Below, piece after piece: positions 43,898 through 52,898 of a DNA stretch of 64,000 nucleotides. The position numbers and the translations under genes were made by a program. The notes below the pieces were generated by a model, which did not search any database, had not been told where the DNA came from, and saw only the letters and a list, made by a program, of their open reading frames with translations. The stretch is taken from assembly GCA_019873625.1 (NCBI GenBank), contig JAIOAW010000001.1, positions 62,001 to 126,000 of the forward strand, given 5' to 3'. Source of the DNA: Chloroflexota bacterium. GTDB taxonomy: Bacteria > Chloroflexota > Anaerolineae > UBA1429. The number at the start of each line of letters is the position of its first letter. Position 1 is the first letter of the stretch.

Positions 43898-46207
43898 CTA
43901 GCGCTTCTGAAGTTTGGCATACTGCTGCATAAGGCGCTTGACGCCTTGGTTGGCAAAGGCCACCGTGACCTCTTCGTCATCTCCCACCCATCGGCTGGAG
44001 ATGACGGTGCCCTCGCCAAAGAGGGGATGGGTAACCACCTCCCCCGGTTTGAAGGAAGGCCCCCCTGCCGAAGGCGCGGCCCGCTCCCCATCCTTTTGGC
44101 GGGATGAGGCCCCCGCAAGAGACCGCGCCTCCGTAAGGGCCTGCTGGGTGCGCAGGCGCGCACGGGTAGCCTCCACCGCGGCGCGGCGCTCCTCGACGAG
44201 GGCGCGGTTGCCCCGGCCTGGGGGGCCAGCGGCCTGCTGGGGCGACCCATTGGGGCGCGTGACTACGTTCCCCCGCACGCAGTGAGGGGGCAAATCGGCC
44301 AAGAAGCGGCTGGGTTCGCGCACCTCGGCGCTGCCGAACAGCGTGCGGCGAAAGGCCCGCACCAGGTAAAGACGCTTGCGGGCACGCGTTACCCCCACAT
44401 AGCACAAGCGCCGTTCCTCCTCCATACTCGCGGGGTCATCCATCGCGCGGGCATGCGGGCAAATGCCCTCCTCCATCCCCACGAGAAAGACGGTGTCGAA
44501 CTCCAGCCCTTTGGCGGTGTGCAGGGTCATCAAGGTGATGGCATCGTTCTGGCCGCTCAGGCCATCCACATCGGAGACGAGCGCCACCTCCTCCAGGAAG
44601 GCGGGCAGGGCCTCCGCAGATGAAAACCCCGCATACCGTTCCACCGCCGTAAAGAGTTCGCGCACGTTGCTCACGCGCTCCTCGCCCTCTTCGGTGCCAT
44701 CGCGCAGGGTGCTCAGGTACTCGGTGCGTTCCAAAAGCGCCTGGAGGAGTTCGGTCAGGCCTTTTTCGGCGCGCACCTGGCGCAGGCCACTCAACAGGTG
44801 CGCAAAGCGCACGAGCCGCGCCCCGCTCACGGCCGAAAAGGGCAAAGTGCCCGGCGCCCCATCCGCGGGCGCCATCTCGGCCAGGCGCAGGAGCGCTCGG
44901 CCCGGCGTCAGCCCTTGCCGGGCGGCCCAGGCCCGCAAATCGGCGATCGTCTTTTCGCCGATGCCCCGTGGGGGCACGTTGATGATGCGCAAGAGGCTCA
45001 CCTCATCATCTGGGTTTTCGATGACGCGCAGATAGGCCAGGATGTCTTTGATTTCGCGCCGCTGGTAAAAGCGCACGGCCCCCACCAACTGATAAGGGAT
45101 GCCGTGGCGGATTAAGGCATCCTCCAACGCGCGAGATTGGGCGTTGGTGCGGTACATCACGGCGCAATCGCCATATCGGCAAATCCCTTGGGCCACCAGG
45201 CGCTGGGCTTCCGAGGCGACATATTCGGCCTCTTCGCGCTCGTCATAGGCCTCGAACAGTTGCACGGGCGGGCCGCTCTCGTTCTCCGTCCACAAGGCCT
45301 TATCTACCCGCAAGGCGTTGCGCGAGATGATGGTGCGCGCTACGGTGAGGATCGTCTTTGTGGAGCGATAGTTCTGTTCGAGGAGGATGGTGCGCGCATC
45401 GGGGAAGTCGCTGCGGAAGCGCATCACGTTGCGAAAGTCGGCCCCGCGCCAACTGTAAATGCTCTGATCCTCATCGCCCACCACAAAGATGTTGCGGCGC
45501 CCCGCCACCAAGTGGCGCACGATCTCATATTGGGCCTTGTTCGTATCTTGGAACTCGTCCACCAAAATGTAGGGGTAACGCCGCTGGTAGCGCGCCCTCA
45601 CTTCTTCCTGTTCGCGGAAGAGTTGCTCCACCTTCAAAAGGAGGTCGTCGAAATCGAGGCCGTTGTTCGCCTCTTTCAAGGCTTCATAGCGCTCGAACAC
45701 GCGCGCCACGGCCTCATGCCAATAGGTTGGGGGGCGGTACATCTGCGCCGTGATGAGATCGTTCTTGGCCCGCGAAATCGCGCTTTGCACGGCGCTGGGA
45801 CGGTATTGCTTCGTATCGAGGTTGAGTTCTTTGAGCACCTGCGCGATGAGGCGCTGCTGATCGTCCTCGTCATAGATCACAAAATGAGGGCCGATCCCCA
45901 AATGGGGCGCCTCGCGGCGCAAGATGCGCGCGCAGACGGCGTGAAAGGTGCCCACGGTGAGTTGGGAGGCTTCTTGCCCCACGAGGGTTTGGAGGCGCGT
46001 GAGCATCTCGCGGGCGGCCTTGTTCGTAAAGGTTACCGCCAAAATCTGGTACGGCCGCACGCCCTGCACGCCGATGAGGTAGGCGATGCGGTAAGTCAAA
46101 ACGCGCGTTTTGCCCGACCCCGGCCCGGCCAAGACGAGCACTGGCCCCTCCGGCGCCTGCACGGCCTCGGCCTGGGCGGGGTTCAGCCCATCGAGAAGTT
46201 CGCTCAA
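43898..46207 (-). CDS. pcrA: ATP-dependent DNA helicase PcrA/UvrD
   Basis: SF1A 3'-5' helicase in repair and replication. LNPAQAEAVQAPEGPVLVLA and Walker A GPGSGKT (28-34) open the protein; VDEFQDTNKAQYEIV, GDEDQSIYSWRGAD, and TLHTAKGLEFDTVFLVGMEEG are SF1 motifs. The C-terminus (GEVVTHPLFGEGTVIS) is the PcrA-type RNA-polymerase-binding domain. A TTG start at 46207 (MSELLDGLNP) is chosen because AAGGTGG sits just upstream and the family starts here; an in-frame TTG nine codons earlier is an alternative. 769 aa. Confidence 0.95.
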   Translation of the reverse strand: MSELLDGLNPAQAEAVQAPEGPVLVLAGPGSGKTRVLTYRIAYLIGVQGVRPYQILAVTFTNKAAREMLTRLQTLVGQEASQLTVGTFHAVCARILRREAPHLGIGPHFVIYDEDDQQRLIAQVLKELNLDTKQYRPSAVQSAISRAKNDLITAQMYRPPTYWHEAVARVFERYEALKEANNGLDFDDLLLKVEQLFREQEEVRARYQRRYPYILVDEFQDTNKAQYEIVRHLVAGRRNIFVVGDEDQSIYSWRGADFRNVMRFRSDFPDARTILLEQNYRSTKTILTVARTIISRNALRVDKALWTENESGPPVQLFEAYDEREEAEYVASEAQRLVAQGICRYGDCAVMYRTNAQSRALEDALIRHGIPYQLVGAVRFYQRREIKDILAYLRVIENPDDEVSLLRIINVPPRGIGEKTIADLRAWAARQGLTPGRALLRLAEMAPADGAPGTLPFSAVSGARLVRFAHLLSGLRQVRAEKGLTELLQALLERTEYLSTLRDGTEEGEERVSNVRELFTAVERYAGFSSAEALPAFLEEVALVSDVDGLSGQNDAITLMTLHTAKGLEFDTVFLVGMEEGICPHARAMDDPASMEEERRLCYVGVTRARKRLYLVRAFRRTLFGSAEVREPSRFLADLPPHCVRGNVVTRPNGSPQQAAGPPGRGNRALVEERRAAVEATRARLRTQQALTEARSLAGASSRQKDGERAAPSAGGPSFKPGEVVTHPLFGEGTVISSRWVGDDEEVTVAFANQGVKRLMQQYAKLQKR

Positions 46208-46376
46208 AATAGCCACCTTGCTCAAAAAGTCCAAGGGGGAGTTCTCGCCGCCGCACTATGCGCGGCTGCCGTAGCGGCTATCATAGCATGGGCCGGGTGG
46301 TGCGTCAAAGGTGTACGGGTACCGCGCGCTGAAAAGCGCCTTACGGTGTAGAAACAAGATTCCCCGGCGCGTGCGC

Positions 46377-46405
46377 TTGCAGTGGCTTGAGGGGCGTGGT
46401 ATACT
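46377..46405 (+). promoter_or_regulatory. Promoter of the HEAT-MutL operon
   Basis: TTGCAG (46377-46382), 17-bp spacer and TATACT (46400-46405), about 50 nt before the first gene. Confidence 0.7.
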
Positions 46406-46463
46406 GCGGCCGTTGTTCACCCCTGAGCAACGGGCGATATGAACAAAGAAGGTGGAACGCTCA

Positions 46464-47432
46464 TTGACTCTAGAACGGGATCTTGCCGCGCCCAGCGCCT
46501 TCGGAGAGGCCCCGCAAGCGATCCTCGCCCGGTGTCAAGAGGCCGCGGCGCTGGCCGGTAAAGCCCAACGCGAAGCGGTTTGGCAACTTTTGGAGATGTT
46601 GGGCGACCCGCATCCCCTCGTGCGTTGGGAAGCCTGCCGAGCCCTGGCCGTAACGGCAGGGCTGTATTCCGAGAGGCCGCGCCTGGGCACATCGCTTGCC
46701 GTCAGGCCTGCGAAGACGGTCAGTTTTTCGGAATTGCTGGGGGCTGTGGCCGCCAAATTGCACAGCCCGGAGCCTTTTGTGCGCGCCGCGGCGGCGGAGG
46801 CCCTGGGCCTCTGGCGGCAGACGCGCGTTATGGGGATGTTGACGGAAGCCCTCCACGATGAGGACGCCACCGTGCGCTCAAGCGCGGCCACGGCCCTGGG
46901 GCATATCGGAGACCAAGAGGCGCTCAAACCACTGATCGTCGCCCTAAAAGATCCCTCGTTGTGGGTGAGGCGGGCCGCCGCGGAGGCCCTAGGGCGCATC
47001 GGCGATGCGCAGGCCGTGAGCGCCCTGTGCGCCTTGCTTCAGGGCGAGCCGCCTTTGGTGCGCGCGGCTGCGGCGGCCGCCTTGGGGCACTTGACAACAG
47101 GCCCCGCTCGCCGGGCGCTCATCGCCTGCCTAAAAGATGAATCGCCCGAGGTGCGGTGGCAAGCCGTGCGGAGCCTGGAGCAGATAGGCGACCTCAAAGC
47201 GCTGGGGGCGCTGGAGGCCCTTGAGCACGACGAGACTCTCATCCTCGGGGAGCCGCTTGGCGTATGGGCCAAACGGGCGGCTTTGGCCATCGAGCGGCGC
47301 GAAGTGGGCCTGTGGAATGCCCTCCGCAAGGCCCTGCACGCGGCGAGCCGCCGCGTACGCGAGGCGTGGGCGCGCCGCCGAACGCCCAAAGAGGGAGAGG
47401 GGCGCGAAGCCCTATTGGGAGAGAGCGAATGA
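46464..47432 (+). CDS. HEAT-repeat (PBS lyase-type) protein
   Basis: First gene of the eight-gene operon. The 322 residues contain at least five helical repeats of the type DPSLWVRRAAAEALGRIGDAQA spaced about 31 residues apart, the PBS-lyase-HEAT pattern used for protein-protein contact. A basic tail (RRVREAWARRRTP) follows. TTG 46464 is preferred, with AAGAAGG at 12-nt distance; a GTG four codons earlier overlaps that site. It probably acts as a scaffold for the membrane proteins that follow. No enzymatic motif. Confidence 0.8.
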   Translation: MTLERDLAAPSAFGEAPQAILARCQEAAALAGKAQREAVWQLLEMLGDPHPLVRWEACRALAVTAGLYSERPRLGTSLAVRPAKTVSFSELLGAVAAKLHSPEPFVRAAAAEALGLWRQTRVMGMLTEALHDEDATVRSSAATALGHIGDQEALKPLIVALKDPSLWVRRAAAEALGRIGDAQAVSALCALLQGEPPLVRAAAAAALGHLTTGPARRALIACLKDESPEVRWQAVRSLEQIGDLKALGALEALEHDETLILGEPLGVWAKRAALAIERREVGLWNALRKALHAASRRVREAWARRRTPKEGEGREALLGESE

Positions 47433-47716
47433 AAGCCCAAGAAGCGCTGAGCGCCGAGGAGGCAGGGCGAATTTCCGAGGTGGCCCGCGAGGTGGCGGCA
47501 CGGGGTTTGGCGGTGCCGGCTATCGTGGCGTTGGAACTGCTCAAACCGTGGAGTTTCGTCGGGGGCCAATTGATGTGGCTCGCCGAACCTTTTTTGGGGC
47601 CGCGCGCGCGGCGTTACGCCGCCTTTTTGGAGGATCGCCGGCGCCTTGAGGCCTTGCTCAAGGCCCTCGCCTCACCCTCACAGGCGGGGGAAGGCGAAAG
47701 GGGAAATCGGCTATGA
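47429..47716 (+). CDS. Small protein of unknown function
   Basis: A 95-residue protein joined to both neighbours by ATGA overlaps. One possible amphipathic or membrane-associated stretch (GLAVPAIVALELLKPWSFVGGQLMWLAEPFLG) is followed by a charged helix. The C-terminal ~12 residues (PSQAGEGERGN) are encoded by a GC-rich tract that looks like a fragment of a dispersed repeat. No family recognised. Confidence 0.7.
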   Translation: MKAQEALSAEEAGRISEVAREVAARGLAVPAIVALELLKPWSFVGGQLMWLAEPFLGPRARRYAAFLEDRRRLEALLKALASPSQAGEGERGNRL

Positions 47717-48480
47717 TCCAAGCCTTGGGCCTTGGGAGCGACGTGTTAGCCGTCTTGGCGATGCTCCTCGCCGTGGCGGGCATTTTGGCCTTTTTGACCC
47801 TGCGCTATGCAGCCCGCCCTTCGGCGCCGCTGCGCCGCATCGAGGCCTGGGAGCGCCTTAAAGAATTGGCCAACAGGGCCGCCGAGACGGCGCAGCCTAT
47901 CCACGTGGCCTTGGGTGCGGGGCCTTGGGAGGGCCTGCCCATCGCCGAGGCGCTGATGGGTTGGGTAGCCCTGGGCTACGTCGCCCGGCGCGCCGCTGCC
48001 TGCGCCCAAGAGGCCCTCGTTACGGCGGGAGATGGCGTCCTTTGGGCCGGGGCGCAAGGCATCTTGAACGAGGCGCGCCGCCAAGCGGGGATCATCGTGC
48101 CCACGGCCCTGCCGGAAGTGCGCTTCTCCGGCCCAGACCCCATGGCCTACGCCGTGGGCGCCGTCGAAACGGCGCGCGACCGGCCGTGCACGGCCCACCT
48201 TTTGGCAGGGCATTTCGGCCCAGAGGGGCTGTGGCTCGCCCAGGCCGCTGCTCAAACCGGGGCACCGCGTCTCGGCGGCACGGCTGACGCCCTCACGGGC
48301 GCCCTGCTGTATGCCTCGTTGGATGAGGCCGTCTTCGGCGAAGACCTCTTTGCCGCCGGCGCCTATCTGGATCAGCCCCATCACCTGGGCAGCCTGTTCA
48401 CGCAGGACCTTTTGCGTTCGGTGATCATCGTGCTCATCCTCGGCGGGACTGTTTTGGCCTCTTTGGGCCTGTGGGGGTAA
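47713..48480 (+). CDS. DUF6754-like membrane protein
   Basis: A 255-residue protein with a membrane helix at each end (about 10-32 and 232-254) and a soluble middle. The middle has HVALGAGPWEGLP and the later GGTADALTGALLYASLDEAVFGEDLFAAGAYL. This matches the DUF6754 type that I know from Chloroflexota. Operon position: third; ATGA overlap with the previous gene. The function is unknown. Confidence 0.75.
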   Translation: MIQALGLGSDVLAVLAMLLAVAGILAFLTLRYAARPSAPLRRIEAWERLKELANRAAETAQPIHVALGAGPWEGLPIAEALMGWVALGYVARRAAACAQEALVTAGDGVLWAGAQGILNEARRQAGIIVPTALPEVRFSGPDPMAYAVGAVETARDRPCTAHLLAGHFGPEGLWLAQAAAQTGAPRLGGTADALTGALLYASLDEAVFGEDLFAAGAYLDQPHHLGSLFTQDLLRSVIIVLILGGTVLASLGLWG

Positions 48481-48486
48481 GCGGGT

Positions 48487-49098
48487 GTGAAACGGATTCT
48501 CCCCATCATCTTGGCGAGCGGTTGCGGCCTTTTGGCCTTGCTCGATTACCTCATCGCCTCGCCGGGCATAGATGCCATCGGCGGGGCGTTGAGCGAGGGG
48601 GTGATCATCCTCGCCGCCTTTGCGCTGATCCTCGGCGTGCTAAACCTGGCCAGCGTGCACGGCCGCCGTTTGGCCGCCCAAGGGGAACGGCGCGTCCTTT
48701 CGGGCCTCCTGCTCGTGGCCCTGGTGGGGACCTTGGCCTTGGGCGTGGTGCCTGGGCCAGGCCAAGCCCTGGCTTGGATCTTCAATTACCTCTATATGCC
48801 CCTCCAAGCGACCCTGACGGCGCTCCTGGCCTTCTTTTTGATGATCGCCGTGTACCGCGCCTTTCGCCTGAAAAATAGCGATGCGGCCATCCTGCTGGGG
48901 GTGAGCCTTTTCCTCTTTTTGGCCCAACTGCCGCTCAGCGGGGCCATCTCGCCGTATCTCCCCGCCCTGGGAGAGTGGCTTTTGGCCGTGCCCGTTACGG
49001 CAGGGATGCGCGGCTTGCTCTTGGGGGTAGCCTTGGGCACGATGGTGACGGCCCTGCGCGTTTTGCTCGCCATTGACCAACCGTTTCGCGGAGAGTAG
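48487..49098 (+). CDS. Multi-pass membrane protein, unknown
   Basis: 203 residues with six or so membrane helices and short loops; no catalytic motif. A GTG start at 48487 lies 6 nt after the DUF6754-like gene. It is co-transcribed. No family recognised with certainty. Confidence 0.75.
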   Translation: MKRILPIILASGCGLLALLDYLIASPGIDAIGGALSEGVIILAAFALILGVLNLASVHGRRLAAQGERRVLSGLLLVALVGTLALGVVPGPGQALAWIFNYLYMPLQATLTALLAFFLMIAVYRAFRLKNSDAAILLGVSLFLFLAQLPLSGAISPYLPALGEWLLAVPVTAGMRGLLLGVALGTMVTALRVLLAIDQPFRGE

Positions 49099-49113
49099 GA
49101 GCGTTCAACGCCG

Positions 49114-50427
49114 ATGATCGTTTGCCCGGCCTGTGGACATCATAATGCCGAAGGCCGAACGCGCTGCGAAATTTGCGGCGCCTCGCTTGAGCATTTTCTA
49201 TACCGCGTTTGCCCCGCCTGCGGCGCCTTGAACGCGGCCGACCGCACGTTTTGCCTGCGCTGTTTGACGAACCTCCTCCAAGCCGAGGAGGAAGATATCG
49301 CCCAAGGCCAGGCCATTGCGGGGGGGCCTACCGCGCCCCCGCCCCCGGCAGAAAGCGCTCCGCCTGTCGAAGCGCCCCTGCCCCCAGCGCAGGCCCCCTC
49401 TTCTTCTCTCCCCGCCACGTGGGAAGAGACGCTCTCCGCCCTTTCTGACCTATTGCCAGCGGGCGCAGCCCAGGCCCTCGCGGGCCGCAAAGGCGCGCCC
49501 CCTCCGCCAATGCCCTCCGAAGAGGAGCGCGCCGAGGCCGCGCTCTTTCAGCGCGTGGCCAAGGAGGGCACCACAGGGCGCGTGCCGCCGATTTCACCCG
49601 CGCCCTCCGCCGTGCCGGATATCCTCGCCAAGGGGAGGGTGCTCTTTGCCCTGCTCCTCATCGCGGCGGCCTTGGTGCCCTTGTGGTTCGCCCCATGGGG
49701 CGAAGGGCGTTTGGCCCCCACCTCTGGGGCGCGCACCTGGCTGGAGGCGCTCGGCCCGCACGATGCGGTGCTCGTCGTCTTTGCCTATTCTCCGGCCTAT
49801 GCCGGCGAGTTGCAGCCCTTGGCCGAGGCCTTTTTACACACCCTGGCCGAACGCTCGGTGCGTTCCATCGCCATCGCCAGCCAGCCGGCCGGCGTAGGGT
49901 TGGCCAAGGAGGCCTATCGCGCCGTGGAGGAGGCCGTGCCGGCCTACGCCTACGGCGAGCGTTACGCCATCCTCGGCTACCTCCCCGGCCAAGAGGCCGG
50001 CCTAAACGCCCTCTTGCGGGGCCTAGAGCAAACCTTCGCGCGAGATGCCTTGCTCCAGCGCCCCACGGCTGAATTGCCCGCCCTGCAAGGCTTGAGCCAA
50101 GTGGCCGCCTTTCAGGGCATCCTCATCTTGAGCGATGAAGACACGCCGGTGCGCCAATGGGTGGAACAGGTGCATTCGCGCACCGGCCTTCCGCTAATCG
50201 CCGGCGTCGCCGCGCGGGCCGCGCCGCTCTTGGCGCCTTATCAGCATGCCGGGCAACTCCGCTACCTCGTGGCCGGCCCGAGCGGCCTCATCGAGATGAC
50301 CCCCGGCCAGGTTGATCGCAGGCTCGTGGCGCGCGCCAACGGCTTGGTGATCTATTTCGCCATCTGGTGCGCGGTGGCCGTCGTATCGAACATCCTTTAC
50401 TGGAGAGAGCGCCGCAGGGAGGGATAA
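49114..50427 (+). CDS. Membrane protein with N-terminal double zinc ribbon
   Basis: 437 residues. Two CxxC...CxxC zinc ribbons (Cys4/7/18/21 and Cys33/36/47/50) begin the protein. A Pro-rich linker, a membrane helix near 175-192, a soluble domain of about 200 residues (HDAVLVVFAYSPAYAGELQPLAEAF), and a final membrane helix near 410-428 follow. Possibly a bacterial cousin of membrane-assembly or regulatory proteins. The function is unknown. RBS and stop overlap the next gene by one base. Confidence 0.75.
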   Translation: MIVCPACGHHNAEGRTRCEICGASLEHFLYRVCPACGALNAADRTFCLRCLTNLLQAEEEDIAQGQAIAGGPTAPPPPAESAPPVEAPLPPAQAPSSSLPATWEETLSALSDLLPAGAAQALAGRKGAPPPPMPSEEERAEAALFQRVAKEGTTGRVPPISPAPSAVPDILAKGRVLFALLLIAAALVPLWFAPWGEGRLAPTSGARTWLEALGPHDAVLVVFAYSPAYAGELQPLAEAFLHTLAERSVRSIAIASQPAGVGLAKEAYRAVEEAVPAYAYGERYAILGYLPGQEAGLNALLRGLEQTFARDALLQRPTAELPALQGLSQVAAFQGILILSDEDTPVRQWVEQVHSRTGLPLIAGVAARAAPLLAPYQHAGQLRYLVAGPSGLIEMTPGQVDRRLVARANGLVIYFAIWCAVAVVSNILYWRERRREG

Positions 50428-51152
50428 TGCCCGCTTCGCCCGCAGGCCCGTTTGCCATCTTTGCAACGCCGGGCGCCCAGGTGGTGGGCACCTGGGTGGC
50501 TGCCTTGCTAACCCTGGCCGTATTGAGTTACCTCCTGGGCGATAACATCCTTTTTCGCCTGGCTGAACACCTCCTGGTAGGGGTCGCCGCGGGCTACGCC
50601 GTGGCCGTGGCCTGGCGCGATGTGCTTTGGCCGCGCCTGGTTACCCTGTGGCAAGACCCCCTCGGCCACTGGTATGATGGCCTTTTCTTCCTCCTCGGCC
50701 TGATGCTCTTGGGGCGCGGCGTGCGCCGCCTTTCGAGCCTGGGGAATATCCCCCTGGCCATCCTCGTGGGGGCTGGCGCGGGGTTCGCCCTGGGGGGCGC
50801 TTTCTTGGGCACGCTCCTCCCCCAGGTGCGCGATACGATCGCCCCCATAACGCCCCAGCCGTACGGCGGGGGATGGAGCGGCTGGGCGCGCGCTGTGGAT
50901 GCGATTTTGCTCATCCTGGGCACCGTCGCGGCGCTTACCTTCTTTACCTATCATCGCGAGGCCCAGGGCAAGGGTGGGCGCTTCAGCCAGGGGGTAATCC
51001 GCTTTTGGGGGAGCGCAGGGCGCAAGGTTATGATGGTGGCCTTTGGGGCCTTGCTGGCGGGCGCAGCGGCAACCTTTTTCGCACTCTTGCAGAGCCGCCT
51101 CTTTTTCCTCATCTATGATTGGCTGTCTCTCCTCGGCGTTAGGGGGCCGTAA
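50427..51152 (+). CDS. Multi-pass membrane protein, unknown
   Basis: 241 residues, six or so membrane helices, with a GRGVRRLSSLGNIPLAILVGAGAGFALGGAF segment. ATG 50427 overlaps the previous stop by one base. Together with the three other membrane proteins it suggests a membrane complex. No known family recognised. Confidence 0.75.
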   Translation: MPASPAGPFAIFATPGAQVVGTWVAALLTLAVLSYLLGDNILFRLAEHLLVGVAAGYAVAVAWRDVLWPRLVTLWQDPLGHWYDGLFFLLGLMLLGRGVRRLSSLGNIPLAILVGAGAGFALGGAFLGTLLPQVRDTIAPITPQPYGGGWSGWARAVDAILLILGTVAALTFFTYHREAQGKGGRFSQGVIRFWGSAGRKVMMVAFGALLAGAAATFFALLQSRLFFLIYDWLSLLGVRGP

Positions 51153-51155
51153 GCG

Positions 51156-52898
51156 ATGAGCGCAGGAACGGCCATCGAATCTATCCTTGCGGTGGATGTG
51201 GGGAGCACGTTTACCCACGCCTGCCTGTTAGATCGCGTCGAGGGCGTGTACCGCCTGGTGGCCACGGTGGAGGTTCCCACAACCCTGGGCGGCCCCCAGG
51301 ATGACCTTTCGCTGGGCGTGCAGCAGGCCCTCGCCGAGTTGGAACCGATCATCCAGCGGCGCCTCCTGGATGATGCCCAAGAGGTCATCCTCCCCGAGCG
51401 CCCTTCCGGCGAGGGGGTGGATGCCTTTCTGGCCACCTGCAGCGCGGCCTCGCCTTTGCGCTGCGCGCTCCTCGGCTTGACGGATGATTTGAGCCTTCAC
51501 AGCGCGCGGCGCGCCTGTTCCGCGGCGCATACCGTCATCATCCAAGAGGTGGCGCTGGGCGGAACTCCCCGTTCGGAGCGGCACCGCGCCCTTGCCGCAC
51601 TCCGCAGGGCGTCGCTCGACGTCCTCCTGATGGTAGGCGGGGTAGATAGCGGGCCGACGGCCCTATTGGAGGGCACGGCGCGCTTCCTTGCGGCCCTTTA
51701 TGCCGGCCTGCCTCAGGCGAAGCGGCCCGTCCTCCTCTTTGCGGGGAACCAAGAGGCGCGCCGGTCCATCGCCGAAAGCGTGCGCGGCGTGCTCGATTAC
51801 CGCGTGGTCGAAAATGTGCGCCCCGCACTTCACGTAGAAAACCTCGCCGAACTTGGCCAAGAGTTGGCGCTCCTCTATCAAGAGAAAAAACTGTTCACCC
51901 TGCCCGGCTATGAGCGCTTGGGGCGGTGGAGCACTGCCCCCATTATGGCCACGCATGAGGCCCTCAGCGCGATGCTCCAATTCGTGGCCCAACAGCGCCG
52001 CCTTCCCCAGGGCATTTTGTGCCTGGACGTGGGGGGCAACAATACCTTGCTCCTGGCCAGCCGCGAGGGGGCCTTGCATCGCGCGGTAGGCGCTCATCTG
52101 GGCACGGCCCAAGGGAGCCGCCGCCTCGTCGAACTGGGGGGCATCGCCGATATCCGCCAATGGTTGCCCATAGCGCTTTCCGCCGAAGAGGCCTATGCCT
52201 ACCTAGAGAACGCCTCGTTGCGGCCGCACGGGGTTCCACAAACGCCGGAGGATCTCTACCTCACTTATGCCGTGGTGCGCCAAGCCGTTCGCCTTCACCT
52301 GGAGGCCCTGCGGCGCGGTTGGCCGGACGAAGGGACCTCTCCTATGGTTTTTGACGTCATCGCCGGGCGCGGCGGCGCCCTGGCCCACGCCCCCCAAGAG
52401 GGGCTGGCCGCCCTAACCCTGCTCGACGCCGCCCAGCCTGTGGGGCTGGCGCGCTTGGTGCTCGATTGGGCCTCGATGTGGCCCCAACTGGGGGCGGTGG
52501 CTCGCGTGGCGCCCTTGGCAGCCACCCAGGTATTGGAACGGGATGGCTTTTGCGAACTAGGCGTGGCGCTCTCCCCCATCGGGAATGTGCCCGAGGGCAC
52601 CCCGGCGCTCGAGATCACGCTTCGCTATGAGGATGGGCGAGTTACCGAGGCCACTGTGCCGGCCGGCGCCATCGCACGCTTCCCTCTGGGCGCGCAAGAA
52701 CGCGCCACGCTGGAGGTTCGCCCCCACCGCGATCTCGACATCGGCCTGGGCCGCCCTGGCCAAGGGGGGCGCACAGAAATCCGGGGGGGGCGGCTGGGCC
52801 TCCTCGTAGATGCGCGGGGCCGTCCGCTCCGCCTGCCCGAGGATGCCGAGGCGCGTCGCCAAAAGATCGCCGCTTGGCTGAGGAGCCTGTGCTTATGA
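51156..52898 (+). CDS. MutL/GlmL-family ASKHA ATPase (orphan)
   Basis: 580-residue protein of the glutamate mutase accessory MutL/GlmL family (actin-like ATPases). Phosphate 1 is VDVGST (13-18), a GGVDSGPTALL segment lies at 161-171, phosphate 2 is LDVGGNNTLL (290-299), and an adenosine-type AGRGGALAH follows near 415. The C-terminal ~110 residues are an additional beta-rich extension compared with clostridial GlmL (about 460 aa). No glutamate mutase (mutS/mutE) or any B12 mutase is present. The nucleotide-cycling role is inferred from family; its client is unknown. Confidence 0.82.
   Translation: MSAGTAIESILAVDVGSTFTHACLLDRVEGVYRLVATVEVPTTLGGPQDDLSLGVQQALAELEPIIQRRLLDDAQEVILPERPSGEGVDAFLATCSAASPLRCALLGLTDDLSLHSARRACSAAHTVIIQEVALGGTPRSERHRALAALRRASLDVLLMVGGVDSGPTALLEGTARFLAALYAGLPQAKRPVLLFAGNQEARRSIAESVRGVLDYRVVENVRPALHVENLAELGQELALLYQEKKLFTLPGYERLGRWSTAPIMATHEALSAMLQFVAQQRRLPQGILCLDVGGNNTLLLASREGALHRAVGAHLGTAQGSRRLVELGGIADIRQWLPIALSAEEAYAYLENASLRPHGVPQTPEDLYLTYAVVRQAVRLHLEALRRGWPDEGTSPMVFDVIAGRGGALAHAPQEGLAALTLLDAAQPVGLARLVLDWASMWPQLGAVARVAPLAATQVLERDGFCELGVALSPIGNVPEGTPALEITLRYEDGRVTEATVPAGAIARFPLGAQERATLEVRPHRDLDIGLGRPGQGGRTEIRGGRLGLLVDARGRPLRLPEDAEARRQKIAAWLRSLCL

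Noticed and set aside
45137-46351. 404-codon open frame on the plus strand
   Set aside because: Antisense to the pcrA helicase, without family motifs or a ribosome site.
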